In this document: positions 45,003 through 53,461 of the stretch, piece after piece
How the letters are laid out: every line of letters starts with the position of its first letter
Numbering within the stretch: the stretch's first letter is position 1
Source: Halomarina halobia
GTDB lineage: Archaea > Halobacteriota > Halobacteria > Halobacteriales > Haloarculaceae
Length of the DNA stretch: 64,000 nucleotides
Assembly (NCBI RefSeq): GCF_029338575.1
Contig: NZ_CP119993.1
Location: forward strand, 496,001 to 560,000
Reading direction: 5' to 3'
Made by a program: the position numbers and the translations under genes
Notes under the pieces: generated by a model
The model's input: the letters and a program-made list of their open reading frames with translations, nothing else
The model's database searches: none
What the model was told of the DNA's origin: nothing

Positions 45003-46721
45003 TCACACCTCCTTGGGGTCGAACGCCTGGCGGATGTCCTTGATCTCCTCCCAGCGCTCCTCCGAGAGGCGGTACCCCGTCCCCGGTCCCTCGTAGTCGT
45101 TCGCGTCGTTGACCGCGCTGACGACGTCGAACGACTCGTCGATGACCGCGGCGGTCTGGAGGTAGTCGCCGGAGACGCGCTGTTTGAGCATGTTCAGGAG
45201 GTTCTCCGCCATCTCCTCGAAGCCGTTGTCGGCGAGAACCGCGACGACGTCCGCGCCGGTCACTCCGCCCTCCATCAGTTCGCCCGCGGCCTTGAGGTCC
45301 TCCGCCTGGTTGCGGTCGGGCATCTCCGCGGAGCCGTCGGCGTAGGTCGCCGCCTCGACCTCCTCGTCGGTGACCGGCGGGAAGCCGAGTTCCCGGAAGA
45401 CGACCTGGAGCGCCCGCGCCGCCCTGTTGCGCGCGGCGATCACGTCCTCCTCGTCGACGGGCTTCAGCCCGCCGTCCACGGCGAGGTCCCGCTGAATGAC
45501 GTTGTAGTCGTCGAAGTCGTAGGAGTCGAAGTTCGACCCCGCGAACATGTTGTCGTAGTTCGGGACGGCGCTGAACCCGGAGAAGATGAAGTCGGTGCCC
45601 GCGAGCAACTGCGGGAGCGTGCGAGCCATCTGACGCTTGTGGGAGTGCGAGAACGTCTGGTCGTTGCCGGAGGCGACCTCCAGGTCGACCATCGTCGTGA
45701 TGAGGTTCTCCGCGAGGACGCCCCGGATGCCCCCGGGAACGGAGGAGGGGATGGCGATACAGCTGATGCCGCCGTTCTGCAGCCCCTGCACCCCGCAGCC
45801 CTTGGTCACGAGGACGCAGCGCGTCTCCAGGTAGAGCATCGACTTCCCCTCGGCCTGGCCCATGTTGACCTCGGAGCCGGAGCCGGAGGTGAAGCGCATC
45901 TTGAGCCCCCGCGAGGCGTAGCCCGAGGCCAGAAACGCCTTCGACCAGGGCGTGTCGTCGCCGTCCTCGAACACGGACTCCGTCCCGTAGACCGAGACCG
46001 TCTCCGCGTAGGCGGTGAGGCCCTTCATTCCCAGCTCCAGCTCGGTCGCCTCCTCGACGGCGCACTGCGTGAGGACGCCCCCGCGGCCCGCCTGCGCGCC
46101 GACCGTCTGGGCGAGCGCGTTGAACGGCGCGTACCGGGCGACGCCGACGGTCGTCTCGATCTCGTCGAATCCACGGAGCGTCGCCTCGGCGGCGTCGGCC
46201 GCGATCTGGACGGGGTGGTCCTTCACGCTCGTCACGTGCGCCTGGTTGCCGGGCGTCCGGCGCGTCCGCATCTTCGTGAGCGCCATCATCATCTCGAGCG
46301 TGTTGAGGTGTCCCACCACGTCGGTGAGCTTCGCCGGCGTCATCGCGGTCGTGTACTCGACGATCTCCGTCCGCGGGACGTTGATGTCGACGAGCCTGCG
46401 GGCGAACTCGAGGGAGTCGATCGCCATCGCCTCCTCGGCCCGCTCGGCGTCGAGGGCGTAGTCGGCGATGAAGTAGTCGAGGAAGTCGAACTCCTCGCGG
46501 GGCGTTCCGTCCATCTCGACGATCGTCCCGTCCTCCACGGTCACGCTCGGTTCGGGGTCGTTCGGCCCGTCCGTCGCGACGAGGCCCACCTCTGGCCACT
46601 CCCGGGCGAACCCGTCCTGATTGACGGGCCGTTCGTCCAGTAACTCGAACCGCCGCGACCGCCGCGGTCCCGCCGGCCGTTCCGCTCTCGCTCCGTCGGG
46701 ACGAAGCTGATCGTCGGACAT
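45003..46721 (-). CDS. pduC: Coenzyme B12-dependent diol/glycerol dehydratase large subunit
   Basis: A 572-residue catalytic alpha subunit; bacterial PduC is about 554. Near-identical family stretches include RFELLDERPVNQDGF, TTAMTPAKLTDVVGHLN, SVYGTESVFEDGDDTPWSKA, KMRFTSGSGSEVNMGQAEGK and AVPNYDNMFAGSNFDSYDFD. It converts 1,2-propanediol to propanal or glycerol to 3-hydroxypropanal by radical chemistry. The extra 20 N-terminal residues are Arg/Asp-rich and halophile-like. First gene of the five-gene operon pduCDE-G-H. No aldehyde or alcohol dehydrogenase adjoins it. Confidence 0.96.
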   Translation of the reverse strand: MSDDQLRPDGARAERPAGPRRSRRFELLDERPVNQDGFAREWPEVGLVATDGPNDPEPSVTVEDGTIVEMDGTPREEFDFLDYFIADYALDAERAEEAMAIDSLEFARRLVDINVPRTEIVEYTTAMTPAKLTDVVGHLNTLEMMMALTKMRTRRTPGNQAHVTSVKDHPVQIAADAAEATLRGFDEIETTVGVARYAPFNALAQTVGAQAGRGGVLTQCAVEEATELELGMKGLTAYAETVSVYGTESVFEDGDDTPWSKAFLASGYASRGLKMRFTSGSGSEVNMGQAEGKSMLYLETRCVLVTKGCGVQGLQNGGISCIAIPSSVPGGIRGVLAENLITTMVDLEVASGNDQTFSHSHKRQMARTLPQLLAGTDFIFSGFSAVPNYDNMFAGSNFDSYDFDDYNVIQRDLAVDGGLKPVDEEDVIAARNRAARALQVVFRELGFPPVTDEEVEAATYADGSAEMPDRNQAEDLKAAGELMEGGVTGADVVAVLADNGFEEMAENLLNMLKQRVSGDYLQTAAVIDESFDVVSAVNDANDYEGPGTGYRLSEERWEEIKDIRQAFDPKEV

Positions 46722-47016
46722 GTGAGATATGGTATCGAGTGTGACCCCATAGTTCTTTCCGGCGCGTAGACAAATTCGGTGAGATAATCCAAACCACGTT
46801 TGTTACGTACCTCATGAATCTCGTAATTACATGAATGTGCGTCGGGGTCACGTAGCGACGAGGGGACCGGTGTACCACCCGTCCGACCGTGCCGGGGGCG
46901 TGCGCCCCGCTGTGGGGCGACCCACGGTCCGGCCTCGATCGGAGATGACGGCAGGTCGATACGTACGTAATAGTATAAGTTGGGTGACGCCTTCGGGACG
47001 GTGTACGGTGAGTGCC
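46722..47016. promoter_or_regulatory. Divergent promoter region of the dehydratase operon and glcG
   Basis: About 295 bp. TAGTATAAG at 46971-46979 is a probable TATA box for the rightward gene. Toward the left operon, AT-rich segments lie at 46772-46795 and 46813-46836. The latter contains CATGAAT twice (46814 and 46830), a possible direct-repeat operator. A GC-rich inverted stretch near 46893-46930 separates the two promoters. Confidence 0.5.
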
Positions 47017-47418
47017 ATGGTGAACCTATCCACTGCGACCGCGGTCGTCGACGCCGCGGTCGAGGAGGCCGAAGAGATCGAGGTACCGATGTGCATCGCG
47101 GTCGTCGACGAGGGCGCGAACCTGGTCGCGTTCCGACGGATGGACGGCGCGCTCCTCGCGAGCGTCGACATCGCGCGGGGCAAGGCCTACACCGCGGTGA
47201 GCCTGCAGATGCCGACCGCGGACCTCGCGGAGGTCGCCCAGCCCGGGGAGTCGCTCTTCGGGATCCACACGACGAACGACGGCCGGATCGTCGTCTTCGG
47301 CGGCGGCGTCCCGCTCCGCGACGGCGGGACGGTCGTCGGAGCGATCGGCGTGAGCGGCGGGAGCGTGGACGAGGACGTGACCGTCGCGGAGGCCGGCGTC
47401 GCGGCGTTCGAACCGTAG
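47017..47418 (+). CDS. GlcG/HbpS family protein (PduO C-terminal-like)
   Basis: A 133-residue GlcG/HbpS-fold protein. Landmarks are CIAVVDEGANLVAFRRMDGA, ARGKAYTAVSLQMPT and GGGVPLRDGGTVVGAIGVSG. Related domains bind heme or cobalamin-like ligands and form the C-terminal half of PduO, the adenosyltransferase of the diol pathway; a lone copy often accompanies diol/glycerol dehydratase genes. A cofactor role for the divergent dehydratase is the natural reading (inference). GTG at 47008 is an alternative start. Confidence 0.85.
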   Translation: MVNLSTATAVVDAAVEEAEEIEVPMCIAVVDEGANLVAFRRMDGALLASVDIARGKAYTAVSLQMPTADLAEVAQPGESLFGIHTTNDGRIVVFGGGVPLRDGGTVVGAIGVSGGSVDEDVTVAEAGVAAFEP

Positions 47419-47476
47419 CCGCCCCGCCGCGCTCGGAGGCGTCGGAGTCGGGCGGCGGCGACGCACACCGCCGCCG

Positions 47477-48529
47477 TCAGGTGCGATCGGTAGAGGGATC
47501 GCGCGCGTCGCTCGCCTCGCCGGCCCGATCGACGTCCGTCCGCTCCCTCGCGCGACGGACGTGTCGCTCCTCGACGCGCTCCGCGCCCGCCGCGTCGGCG
47601 ACCTCCCCCGCCGTGCGGAGCGTGTCGAGGGCGCGGCGGGCGTCGCCGTGTTCCCTGGCGGCGAACGCGGCGCAGAGCGGGATGACGCCCTCGGCCACGC
47701 TGCCGTCCCGGAACGCGGTCGACGCGCGGACGCGGAGGACGTCACGGAGCTGGTTCGCGTCGTACGGCGGGAAGACGACCTCGACGTCGCCGAGGCTCGA
47801 TCGCACCCGCGGGTCGAGCGACTCGGTGAACGTCAGGTCGTTCGAGATGCCGACGACCGAGACCCGGGACCGTTCGAGTTCGGCGTTGACCCGGAGGAGC
47901 TTGTAGAGCGCGTCACCGGCGCCCTTTCTGACCAGCCTGTCGACCTCGTCGAGGACGACGACGACGCTCCGCTCCTGCCGATCGACGGCGCGAACGAACG
48001 CCCGATAGACCTGCCCCGTCGGCCAGCCCGACGGCGGAACCGGGCGGTCGTCCTCGGCCGTCCCGCTCGCGGCGGCGACGCGGTTCGTCAGGCGCGCGAG
48101 CACCCGGTACTCGGTGTCGGTCACCTCGCCGTTCACGTACTCGATGTGACAGGGCACGCCCGCGCCGCCCGCCGCCCGGAGCAGTTCCCCCGCGACGTAC
48201 CGCACGCACACCGTCTTTCCCGTGCCCGTCTTCCCGTAGATCTGGACGCTCGAGGGCGTGTCCCCTCGCAACGTCGCACCGAGGTGCTCCGCCAACTCCG
48301 TGATCTGTCGCTCCCGGTGGGGGAGCAGGTCGGGCGTGTGCGAGGGGCGGAGCAGGTCCTTGTCCTCGAACACGGTCCCCCGACCGAGCAGCGGCTCGAA
48401 GAGGCCGGCGGAGCGCTCCCTGTTTCCGAGACCCTCCGCGACCTCGACGGCGGGCTCGCGCGACCGCGGTCGGTCGGTCGGGGGGTGGTACTCGGCCGCT
48501 CGGTCTCGAGGTCGTCCGTTCTCTGTCAT
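47477..48529 (-). CDS. Cdc6/Orc1-like AAA+ ATPase lacking the C-terminal winged helix
   Basis: A 350-residue initiator-type protein. N-terminal FEDKDLLRPSHTPDLLPHRE is the haloarchaeal Orc1 lead-in; Walker A is IYGKTGTGKTVCVRYV, Walker B VVVLDEVDRL, sensor 1 VVGISNDLTF and sensor 2 HGDARRALDTLRTAG. After the lid domain, the winged-helix origin-binding domain (about 80-100 residues) is absent; instead a polar tail of about 30 residues ends the protein. It may be a decayed or secondary initiator, or a plasmid-type variant. No clear origin-recognition boxes were seen nearby. Confidence 0.85.
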   Translation of the reverse strand: MTENGRPRDRAAEYHPPTDRPRSREPAVEVAEGLGNRERSAGLFEPLLGRGTVFEDKDLLRPSHTPDLLPHRERQITELAEHLGATLRGDTPSSVQIYGKTGTGKTVCVRYVAGELLRAAGGAGVPCHIEYVNGEVTDTEYRVLARLTNRVAAASGTAEDDRPVPPSGWPTGQVYRAFVRAVDRQERSVVVVLDEVDRLVRKGAGDALYKLLRVNAELERSRVSVVGISNDLTFTESLDPRVRSSLGDVEVVFPPYDANQLRDVLRVRASTAFRDGSVAEGVIPLCAAFAAREHGDARRALDTLRTAGEVADAAGAERVEERHVRRARERTDVDRAGEASDARDPSTDRT

Positions 48530-48964
48530 TGGTCAGCATCCGCGGGTCCCGTTCCGATCCGCCCGTGGAGAGCCGCGGCTCCTCGCCGCGTCGTTCGGAT
48601 ACCACGCTCGTTCACGGATCGGGAGACGCGCTGTCTGGTACTGCAGTTCGACACCGTCAACCGCCATAAACCCCCGTCAGACTTGCGACGGAGTAATGTA
48701 AGACAAATTCGCGCGGAAGGGGGTGACGGTACCGGGGTCGAGGGCGACCTACCGTCAGACACGCTGCCGTCGTGTGGTTCTGTGCTGGACTGCGCCCCAG
48801 TGATGCGATTCTGCCCCGCCAGCGGACCGTTACACGGTCGCCCCCTCGCACCGCGACGGTCGACGCGCTCTCCCGATCGCCGTGCGGGTACCGTCGGACG
48901 GAGGTGGTGGTGCGGGTTTCGTCTCGGACGCACGTACCGACCCCCTCACCCGCGTAGGGAGCGC
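48530..48964. other. Intergenic region upstream of the Cdc6-like gene
   Basis: About 435 bp. CCGTCAGAC occurs twice, near 48676 and 48752. A short AT-rich run (AGTAATGTAAGACAAATT) lies near 48693-48710. No convincing ORB element, DNA-unwinding repeat or gene was recognised. The remaining frames are Arg-rich. Confidence 0.4.
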
Positions 48965-49270
48965 ATGGAACCGCGTCGGTATCCGGCACCGGTCGAGGAG
49001 GGTGACACCGCCGCGGTGCTCTCCCCGTCCCACGCGCCGACGACGCCGTTCGACCGGGGCTCGAACGGCTACGGTCGTTCGGCGTCGACGTGGACGTGTA
49101 CCCGACGGCGAGACGGGACACCGAGTGGCCGAAGCGCCACCCCGAGGAGAGCGGCGGGCGTGACGCGCGTTCCGGGACGACTCTCGATCGCCGGCGTCGT
49201 CGCGACGATGGGCGGAAACGCCGGGCACCAGCTCCTCTCGCGGCTGGACCCCGACGTCGTCCGGCGGTAA
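48965..49270 (+). pseudogene. Truncated, frameshifted S66 peptidase (LD-carboxypeptidase/MccF-like)
   Basis: The first frame starts MEPRRYPAPVEEGDTAAVLS, matching the N-terminus of S66 peptidases. From about 49055 the homology continues in another frame (GLERLRSFGVDVDVYPTARR, then DTEWPKRHPEE). It then returns to the first frame with SIAGVVATMGGNAGHQLLSR, then LDPDVVRR and a stop. Two compensating frameshifts and loss of the whole catalytic C-terminal part (about 240 residues) show a dead gene. Confidence 0.75.
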
Positions 49271-49342
49271 GTCCCCCGTTAACCGGCGCGCGGCGCGCTC
49301 GAGGTGCGCTTCGGCGTCCGGGCGGAAGGGGACCGGTTCGCG

Positions 49343-50107
49343 TTAGTCCCCGCCAATTCGCTCCCGCAACTGTCGGGTGAACACGTCCGACAGCGGAAAC
49401 CGCTCGGTCGTCTCCTCGTTCGACTCCGGCAGGAAGTACTGTTTCCACTCGTAGCTCGTCGGATCGGTGTAGTCGCCGATGTCGGGATGCGGTTCGACGT
49501 CGTCGTAGGCGCGCAGTCGGGCCCGGATCGCCCGTCGCGCCCGCTGTCCCTCGACCGTCTCGGCACCCAGCCCCTCGAACACCGAACGCGGCTGGATCGT
49601 GATCTCGAGACCGTGGGGCGTGTAGCGACTCTTCCGCTCGTCGTAGAACGGTGCGCGGGCGACCATGAACAGGGGCGTACCGTCGTAGCAGAACGTCCAC
49701 TGTGGATCCGTGGGATCCTTCGGGATCGACGACGGCCACGGTTCCGTGTCGGCCTCCCTGAGAGACGCGAGCAGGTCCCAGAACGCGGACTCGTACCAGT
49801 CCGCCGACCGCTCGCGCGACGGCGGCTCGAAGAAGGCGACGAGCGAGGTGATGTCGCCGATCGAATCCGCCTGCGCGAGGTACTCGCGCAGGCCCTCGGC
49901 GAGGGTTTCACCCCCCTCGGCGGTCGGCGGCGACGGGGCGAAGAGGTACCGCAGTCGGCCGTTCCTGTGAGCGTCGACGGCGAAGTAACACGGAAACGGC
50001 GACGACGTGTCGACCATCGTGTCGTGGAAGTCGAGGTAGCGTTTCGCCTTCCACTCCCCTAGCTCCCCTGTCATTATCCTGTCTTCGATTTCATCCCTTC
50101 GGAGCAA
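49343..50107 (-). CDS. YqcI/YcgG family protein
   Basis: A 254-residue protein of the YqcI/YcgG family. Conserved parts are SPFPCYFAVDAHRNGRLRYL at the N-terminus, DPQWTFCYDGTPLFMVARAP in the middle and PRSVFEGLG, then RARLRAYDDVEPHPDIGDY. Family members include heme-dependent N-hydroxylases of guanidino or amino compounds (GntA); others are uncharacterised. An AT-rich box on the minus strand near 50147-50155 fits a start at 50107; ATG 50074 is an alternative. Directly downstream of the DUF1989 gene on the same strand. Confidence 0.78.
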   Translation of the reverse strand: MLRRDEIEDRIMTGELGEWKAKRYLDFHDTMVDTSSPFPCYFAVDAHRNGRLRYLFAPSPPTAEGGETLAEGLREYLAQADSIGDITSLVAFFEPPSRERSADWYESAFWDLLASLREADTEPWPSSIPKDPTDPQWTFCYDGTPLFMVARAPFYDERKSRYTPHGLEITIQPRSVFEGLGAETVEGQRARRAIRARLRAYDDVEPHPDIGDYTDPTSYEWKQYFLPESNEETTERFPLSDVFTRQLRERIGGD

Positions 50108-50175
50108 GACGAATCACCAGTGGCCGCTAGACTGTCGGCCGCTCCCTTAATTACAATTCATCTTATCAGCGGTAA

Positions 50176-50844
50176 TTATCGGCTAATCGTTCCGCTCCGG
50201 TGTGGATCCCCGTCCCCGTCGAGCACCGACGCGATGTGGACCGTCGTGGCGTCCGGGACGCGGAGATCGATCGGAGTGAGGGTCGTACCGCTCGCGATCC
50301 CCTTCGCCGAACACGCCGACACGGCGACCGTCGCGTCACGTTCGGCGCGGAACGTGACGGTGTCGCCCGCGTCCGCGGGGCTCTCGCGCACGTCGAAGTA
50401 GACCTGATCCGTGATCGTCGACTGCTGGAAGACGTTCATCGCGTCCGGGACGGCGTGCTCGTCGAGGCCGACCTCGGCCATCGCCAGCGCGAGGTTCTCC
50501 CGACAGCCGCCGGGTTCGTCCTGAACGCCGCCCTCGATCGGTCGATCGGTGAGCATCCACTCCGTGCACGGGCCGAACAGGATGTCGTGGACCCCGCAGT
50601 CGTCGCGGACGATCGTCAGGATCTCGTTTCCGGCGGTCGTGTAGAGGTGATCGCCCGTCGAGATCCGGACCTTTCCGTTGAGATCCCGGGTATAGGCCTG
50701 CGAGAAGGACTCGGTGGGGTCTTCGCGGTCGAACGCGACGAGGTCAGCGACCTGCCGCTCCTCCGGGGTGATCACGTCGAAGGTCGCTCCGCCGTCGACG
50801 TGGAACGCCGCTCCGCTCTGTTTCGGGATCCGGTGTGTCTCCAT
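50176..50844 (-). CDS. DUF1989 (urea carboxylase-associated) family protein
   Basis: A 222-residue DUF1989 protein: RQVADLVAFDREDPTESFSQ, TAGNEILTIVRDDCGVHDIL, FGPCTEWMLT and CRENLALAMAEVGL are characteristic, with Cys/His positions likely to bind metal. In bacteria two DUF1989 paralogues form carboxyguanidine deiminase beside guanidine carboxylase. Only one is present here and no carboxylase is seen. ATG at 50844 fits an ATTTAATCC box about 27 nt upstream; a GTG at 50859 would lie before the transcription start. Confidence 0.85.
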   Translation of the reverse strand: METHRIPKQSGAAFHVDGGATFDVITPEERQVADLVAFDREDPTESFSQAYTRDLNGKVRISTGDHLYTTAGNEILTIVRDDCGVHDILFGPCTEWMLTDRPIEGGVQDEPGGCRENLALAMAEVGLDEHAVPDAMNVFQQSTITDQVYFDVRESPADAGDTVTFRAERDATVAVSACSAKGIASGTTLTPIDLRVPDATTVHIASVLDGDGDPHRSGTISR

Positions 50845-50962
50845 ACGGATCGTTTTCACGGAGTCCGGATTAAATGTTGAGTCGAGCGCGTCGAGTCCGA
50901 CCGCGACGCCGCCGACTCGACGGAGCCGGATGGACGCGCTCTACGCCCTCACAGCCCTCGCT

Positions 50963-50986
50963 CCCCGTCTCCCCCTAGAGGCGGGG
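50963..50986 (-). repeat. GC hairpin at the end of the asparagine-synthase-like gene
   Basis: On the minus strand AACCCCGCCTCTAGGGGGAG, then ACGGGG, can fold CCCCG with CGGGG. The stop codon TAG of the upstream gene lies in the loop. It resembles the hairpin at 15353-15392 and the right ends of haloarchaeal IS200/IS605 elements. A plain terminator is the alternative. Confidence 0.35.
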
Positions 50987-52825
50987 TTTCGGCCGGGCGT
51001 TCGCGACGACGCGCCTGGTCGCGGGTGCGCGGAGGAACGTGACGAGCGAGTAGAGTTCGTTGCGCCTGTTCTCGCCGTTTACGTGCGCCGCGTACGTCTC
51101 CTCGATCCCCTCTCGGTCGAGGAACGGGACGGCGCGGATCACGTCGGCGCACTCCTCGATGGCCTCGCGGACGAACCCGTGCGACCGGATCAGCTCGTCG
51201 TGCTTCGGCCACGGACCGCTCGTCTGGTAGGAGGAGGGCGTCCGGAGGACGTTCTGCTCCTCGAGCACGCTCGTGGCGATCTCACCCGCGTACTGGACGG
51301 GAAACGGCGCCGAGAGCGGCGTCCGTCGCTCGGCGTGCGGGATCCTCGCCAGCTGGGGGTCGAGCCGCTTGAGGGCGCGACCGATCAGGTTCCGACGGAG
51401 CCGGACGCGTCGCGGAACGGTCAGGTGGAGATCGATCAGTCGGGTGTCGAGAAACGGGTTGTGGAACGGGAGGATCTGATCGAGCGTCTGCTGGAAGAAG
51501 ACGGGCGCGTTCGCGTGCGGGTAGTACGAGCCGAACCGAACCAGGTCCTGAACCGACCGGTACGCGACGCCGTGGGACTCGACGCCGTCGCCGGTGACGG
51601 CGAGGTTCCGACGGAGCAGCGTTCCGCTGTCCTCCGCCCCACGGTAGTACGCCGGCGTGGGGCGTCGTTTGCGCGAGACGTACTCCTCGATCGTCCGGGT
51701 CGGCTCGACGAACGGGAGGGAGAGCCGCCCGAGTGGGCCCAGCCGACACGACCGACTCGGGAGGTGGTGCCCCGAGAACATCGAGTCCGACATGTGGCCG
51801 GTGACGAGCGCGTCCACGTCGTCCCTGATCTGCTCCGCGAACCCCATCGCGTGGCCCTCGTGGAACGTCCCGACGAAGTTCGAGAGCGCGGCGTTCCCCT
51901 CGAGGAGGTCGGGGTAGTAGTCGCGGTCGCGCAGGAGGAGTTCGAAGGGGGCTCCCGCGGTGCGCGCCACCCGCTCCGCCGTTCGCGCTTCCGCGTTCTG
52001 CCAGTCGTTGAGGTGGTACGTGGCCGGTTTGCGGTCCATGGCCGCGAGGACGACGCGGGAGTCCCCGCCGCCGCTCAGGAACAGACCGTACTCCGTCCCG
52101 TCGGTCGTCCGCTCCGCGATCGCCCGCGACAGCAGGGTCGCGAGTCGGTTCGCGAAGTACGAGGCCGGTCGATCGACGGGACGATACGTCGGCGTCCAGT
52201 AGCACTCGCGTTCCAGTCCGAGGTCGTTCAGATCGACGGTGAGCGTCGACGCGGGCGACATCCGCTCTACGCCCTCGAACGGCGTCCCGGTCCCCGGGGT
52301 GAGCTGGTGCGTGAAGTACGTACCGAGGGCGTCGCTGTCGAACGACGGCGTCCAGTCGGGGTACGTCGTCAGGCTCTGGACCGCGGTCGAGAGGATGAGG
52401 GTCCCCCCGGCGCGCGCGTAGTAGAGCGGCATCGTCCCGAGGCGATCGGTCGCGAACGTCACCGTCCCGGCGCTCTCGTTCAGGGTGACGATCGCGAAGC
52501 GTCCGTTGAGCCACCGGACGAACTCCGGGCCGTACTCCGCGTATAGCTCGGCGCAGTACTCGGCCAGGGAATCGGTCTCGCTCGCGGAGCGCGGGACGTA
52601 CCCGCTCGGGTGGTCGAACCCGGCTACGTCCCCCCAGGCCCAGACGTACCCCTCGTCGGTCGTCGCCGGGGATCCGCCCGTGTCCGCCGTGTGATAGACG
52701 CTCGCCACGCCGACGTCGCCGTCGAGAACTCGACCCGTCGACTCCGTACCGAACACCTCGAGTTGCGGGGAGAGGTCGTCGACGAACGCGGGATCGTCGC
52801 CGAGACTCGCACAGACTCCAACCAT
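50975..52825 (-). CDS. Asparagine synthase-related protein lacking the N-terminal catalytic cysteine
   Basis: A 616-residue protein with a class II glutamine-amidotransferase-like N-terminal domain (residues about 1-190; LNGRFAIVTLNES, DRLGTMPLYYA) and an ATP-pyrophosphatase synthase domain (P-loop FLSGGGDSRVVL near residue 245). The protein starts MVGVCASLG, so Cys2, the glutaminase nucleophile of AsnB, is absent. Similar haloarchaeal proteins occur in surface-polysaccharide gene sets, as here with a FemAB-like gene. The ATG at 52825 is 28 nt from a TACTTATT box. It probably amidates or activates an unknown carboxylate using ammonia. Confidence 0.85.
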   Translation of the reverse strand: MVGVCASLGDDPAFVDDLSPQLEVFGTESTGRVLDGDVGVASVYHTADTGGSPATTDEGYVWAWGDVAGFDHPSGYVPRSASETDSLAEYCAELYAEYGPEFVRWLNGRFAIVTLNESAGTVTFATDRLGTMPLYYARAGGTLILSTAVQSLTTYPDWTPSFDSDALGTYFTHQLTPGTGTPFEGVERMSPASTLTVDLNDLGLERECYWTPTYRPVDRPASYFANRLATLLSRAIAERTTDGTEYGLFLSGGGDSRVVLAAMDRKPATYHLNDWQNAEARTAERVARTAGAPFELLLRDRDYYPDLLEGNAALSNFVGTFHEGHAMGFAEQIRDDVDALVTGHMSDSMFSGHHLPSRSCRLGPLGRLSLPFVEPTRTIEEYVSRKRRPTPAYYRGAEDSGTLLRRNLAVTGDGVESHGVAYRSVQDLVRFGSYYPHANAPVFFQQTLDQILPFHNPFLDTRLIDLHLTVPRRVRLRRNLIGRALKRLDPQLARIPHAERRTPLSAPFPVQYAGEIATSVLEEQNVLRTPSSYQTSGPWPKHDELIRSHGFVREAIEECADVIRAVPFLDREGIEETYAAHVNGENRRNELYSLVTFLRAPATRRVVANARPKPRL

Positions 52826-53461
52826 GACTACGACCAGCCAACCTTGTCCAATAAGTAGTTTATACGTAAACGTGAAAGTCACTCGTGAGTACTAGAAACG
52901 GTGCGAGGCGGTCGTGGCTCGCCGGACGATCAGTCAGATCACCGAGAGATCTGGGAGCGTCGGCGGTGGATCTCGCTCCGGACGACCCGCCGGGCGGGGT
53001 CGAATCCGGTCCGTCGGCCCGTCTCGCCGACCGTTCGTCGTCGCCGACGCGGGACACGGGCGCGGAGGACCGCTCCGATCGAACGTGTCAAGAGGAGCAC
53101 GTCGACGGTTACAGGGTTCGAATAACCCGCCACCCCCGGCGCTCGACCACGGAGCGCCTCGAACCGGGGATCGAAACCGGCGCTCGCCCCGAGCAGGTCC
53201 GTACGGGGAAGTGACGGGGACCCTCCGACCGACGCGAAATGCGGCGAGCGGTACACGGGAGGGGGCGGGTAACCCCCCGATTAACCGCCTCTCCGGGGGA
53301 CGACTCGCCTTTCGCATCGCGTTCGCGGGGTCCTATCACCGCGGGGATTATCCTGTAATTAAACGGAGCTGCCCACGTGCGGAGTACGAGCTCACCCTCT
53401 TGGTAACTGTATCAGTGCCTGTGTAACAAAATCGCCGTACGGTCATAGGTAGACCAGTGTC
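52826..53461. other. Intergenic region without recognised genes
   Basis: About 640 bp. GGGTT-CGAAT-AACCC at 53114-53128 forms a small perfect hairpin. An AT-richer stretch at 53335-53365 and TGTGTAACAAAATC near 53420 may be promoter elements for the downstream frames. No coding frame is supported. Confidence 0.4.
52850..52857 (-). promoter_or_regulatory. TATA-like box of the asparagine-synthase-related gene
   Basis: TACTTATT on the minus strand, about 28 nt before the ATG at 52825. It supports a leaderless start there and rules against the longer frame beginning at 52882. Confidence 0.5.

Noticed and set aside
41721..47418. Bacterial-type propanediol microcompartment
   Set aside because: No shell-protein (BMC) gene and no targeting extension on PduD; only the enzyme and its reactivase are present.
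48530..48964. Replication origin beside the Cdc6-like gene
   Set aside because: No recognisable ORB repeats or extended AT-rich unwinding element; two CCGTCAGAC copies are too weak.
53114..53128. Hairpin GGGTT-CGAAT-AACCC resembling a tRNA T-arm
   Set aside because: Loop has five bases instead of seven, and no acceptor, D or anticodon arms can be built around it.
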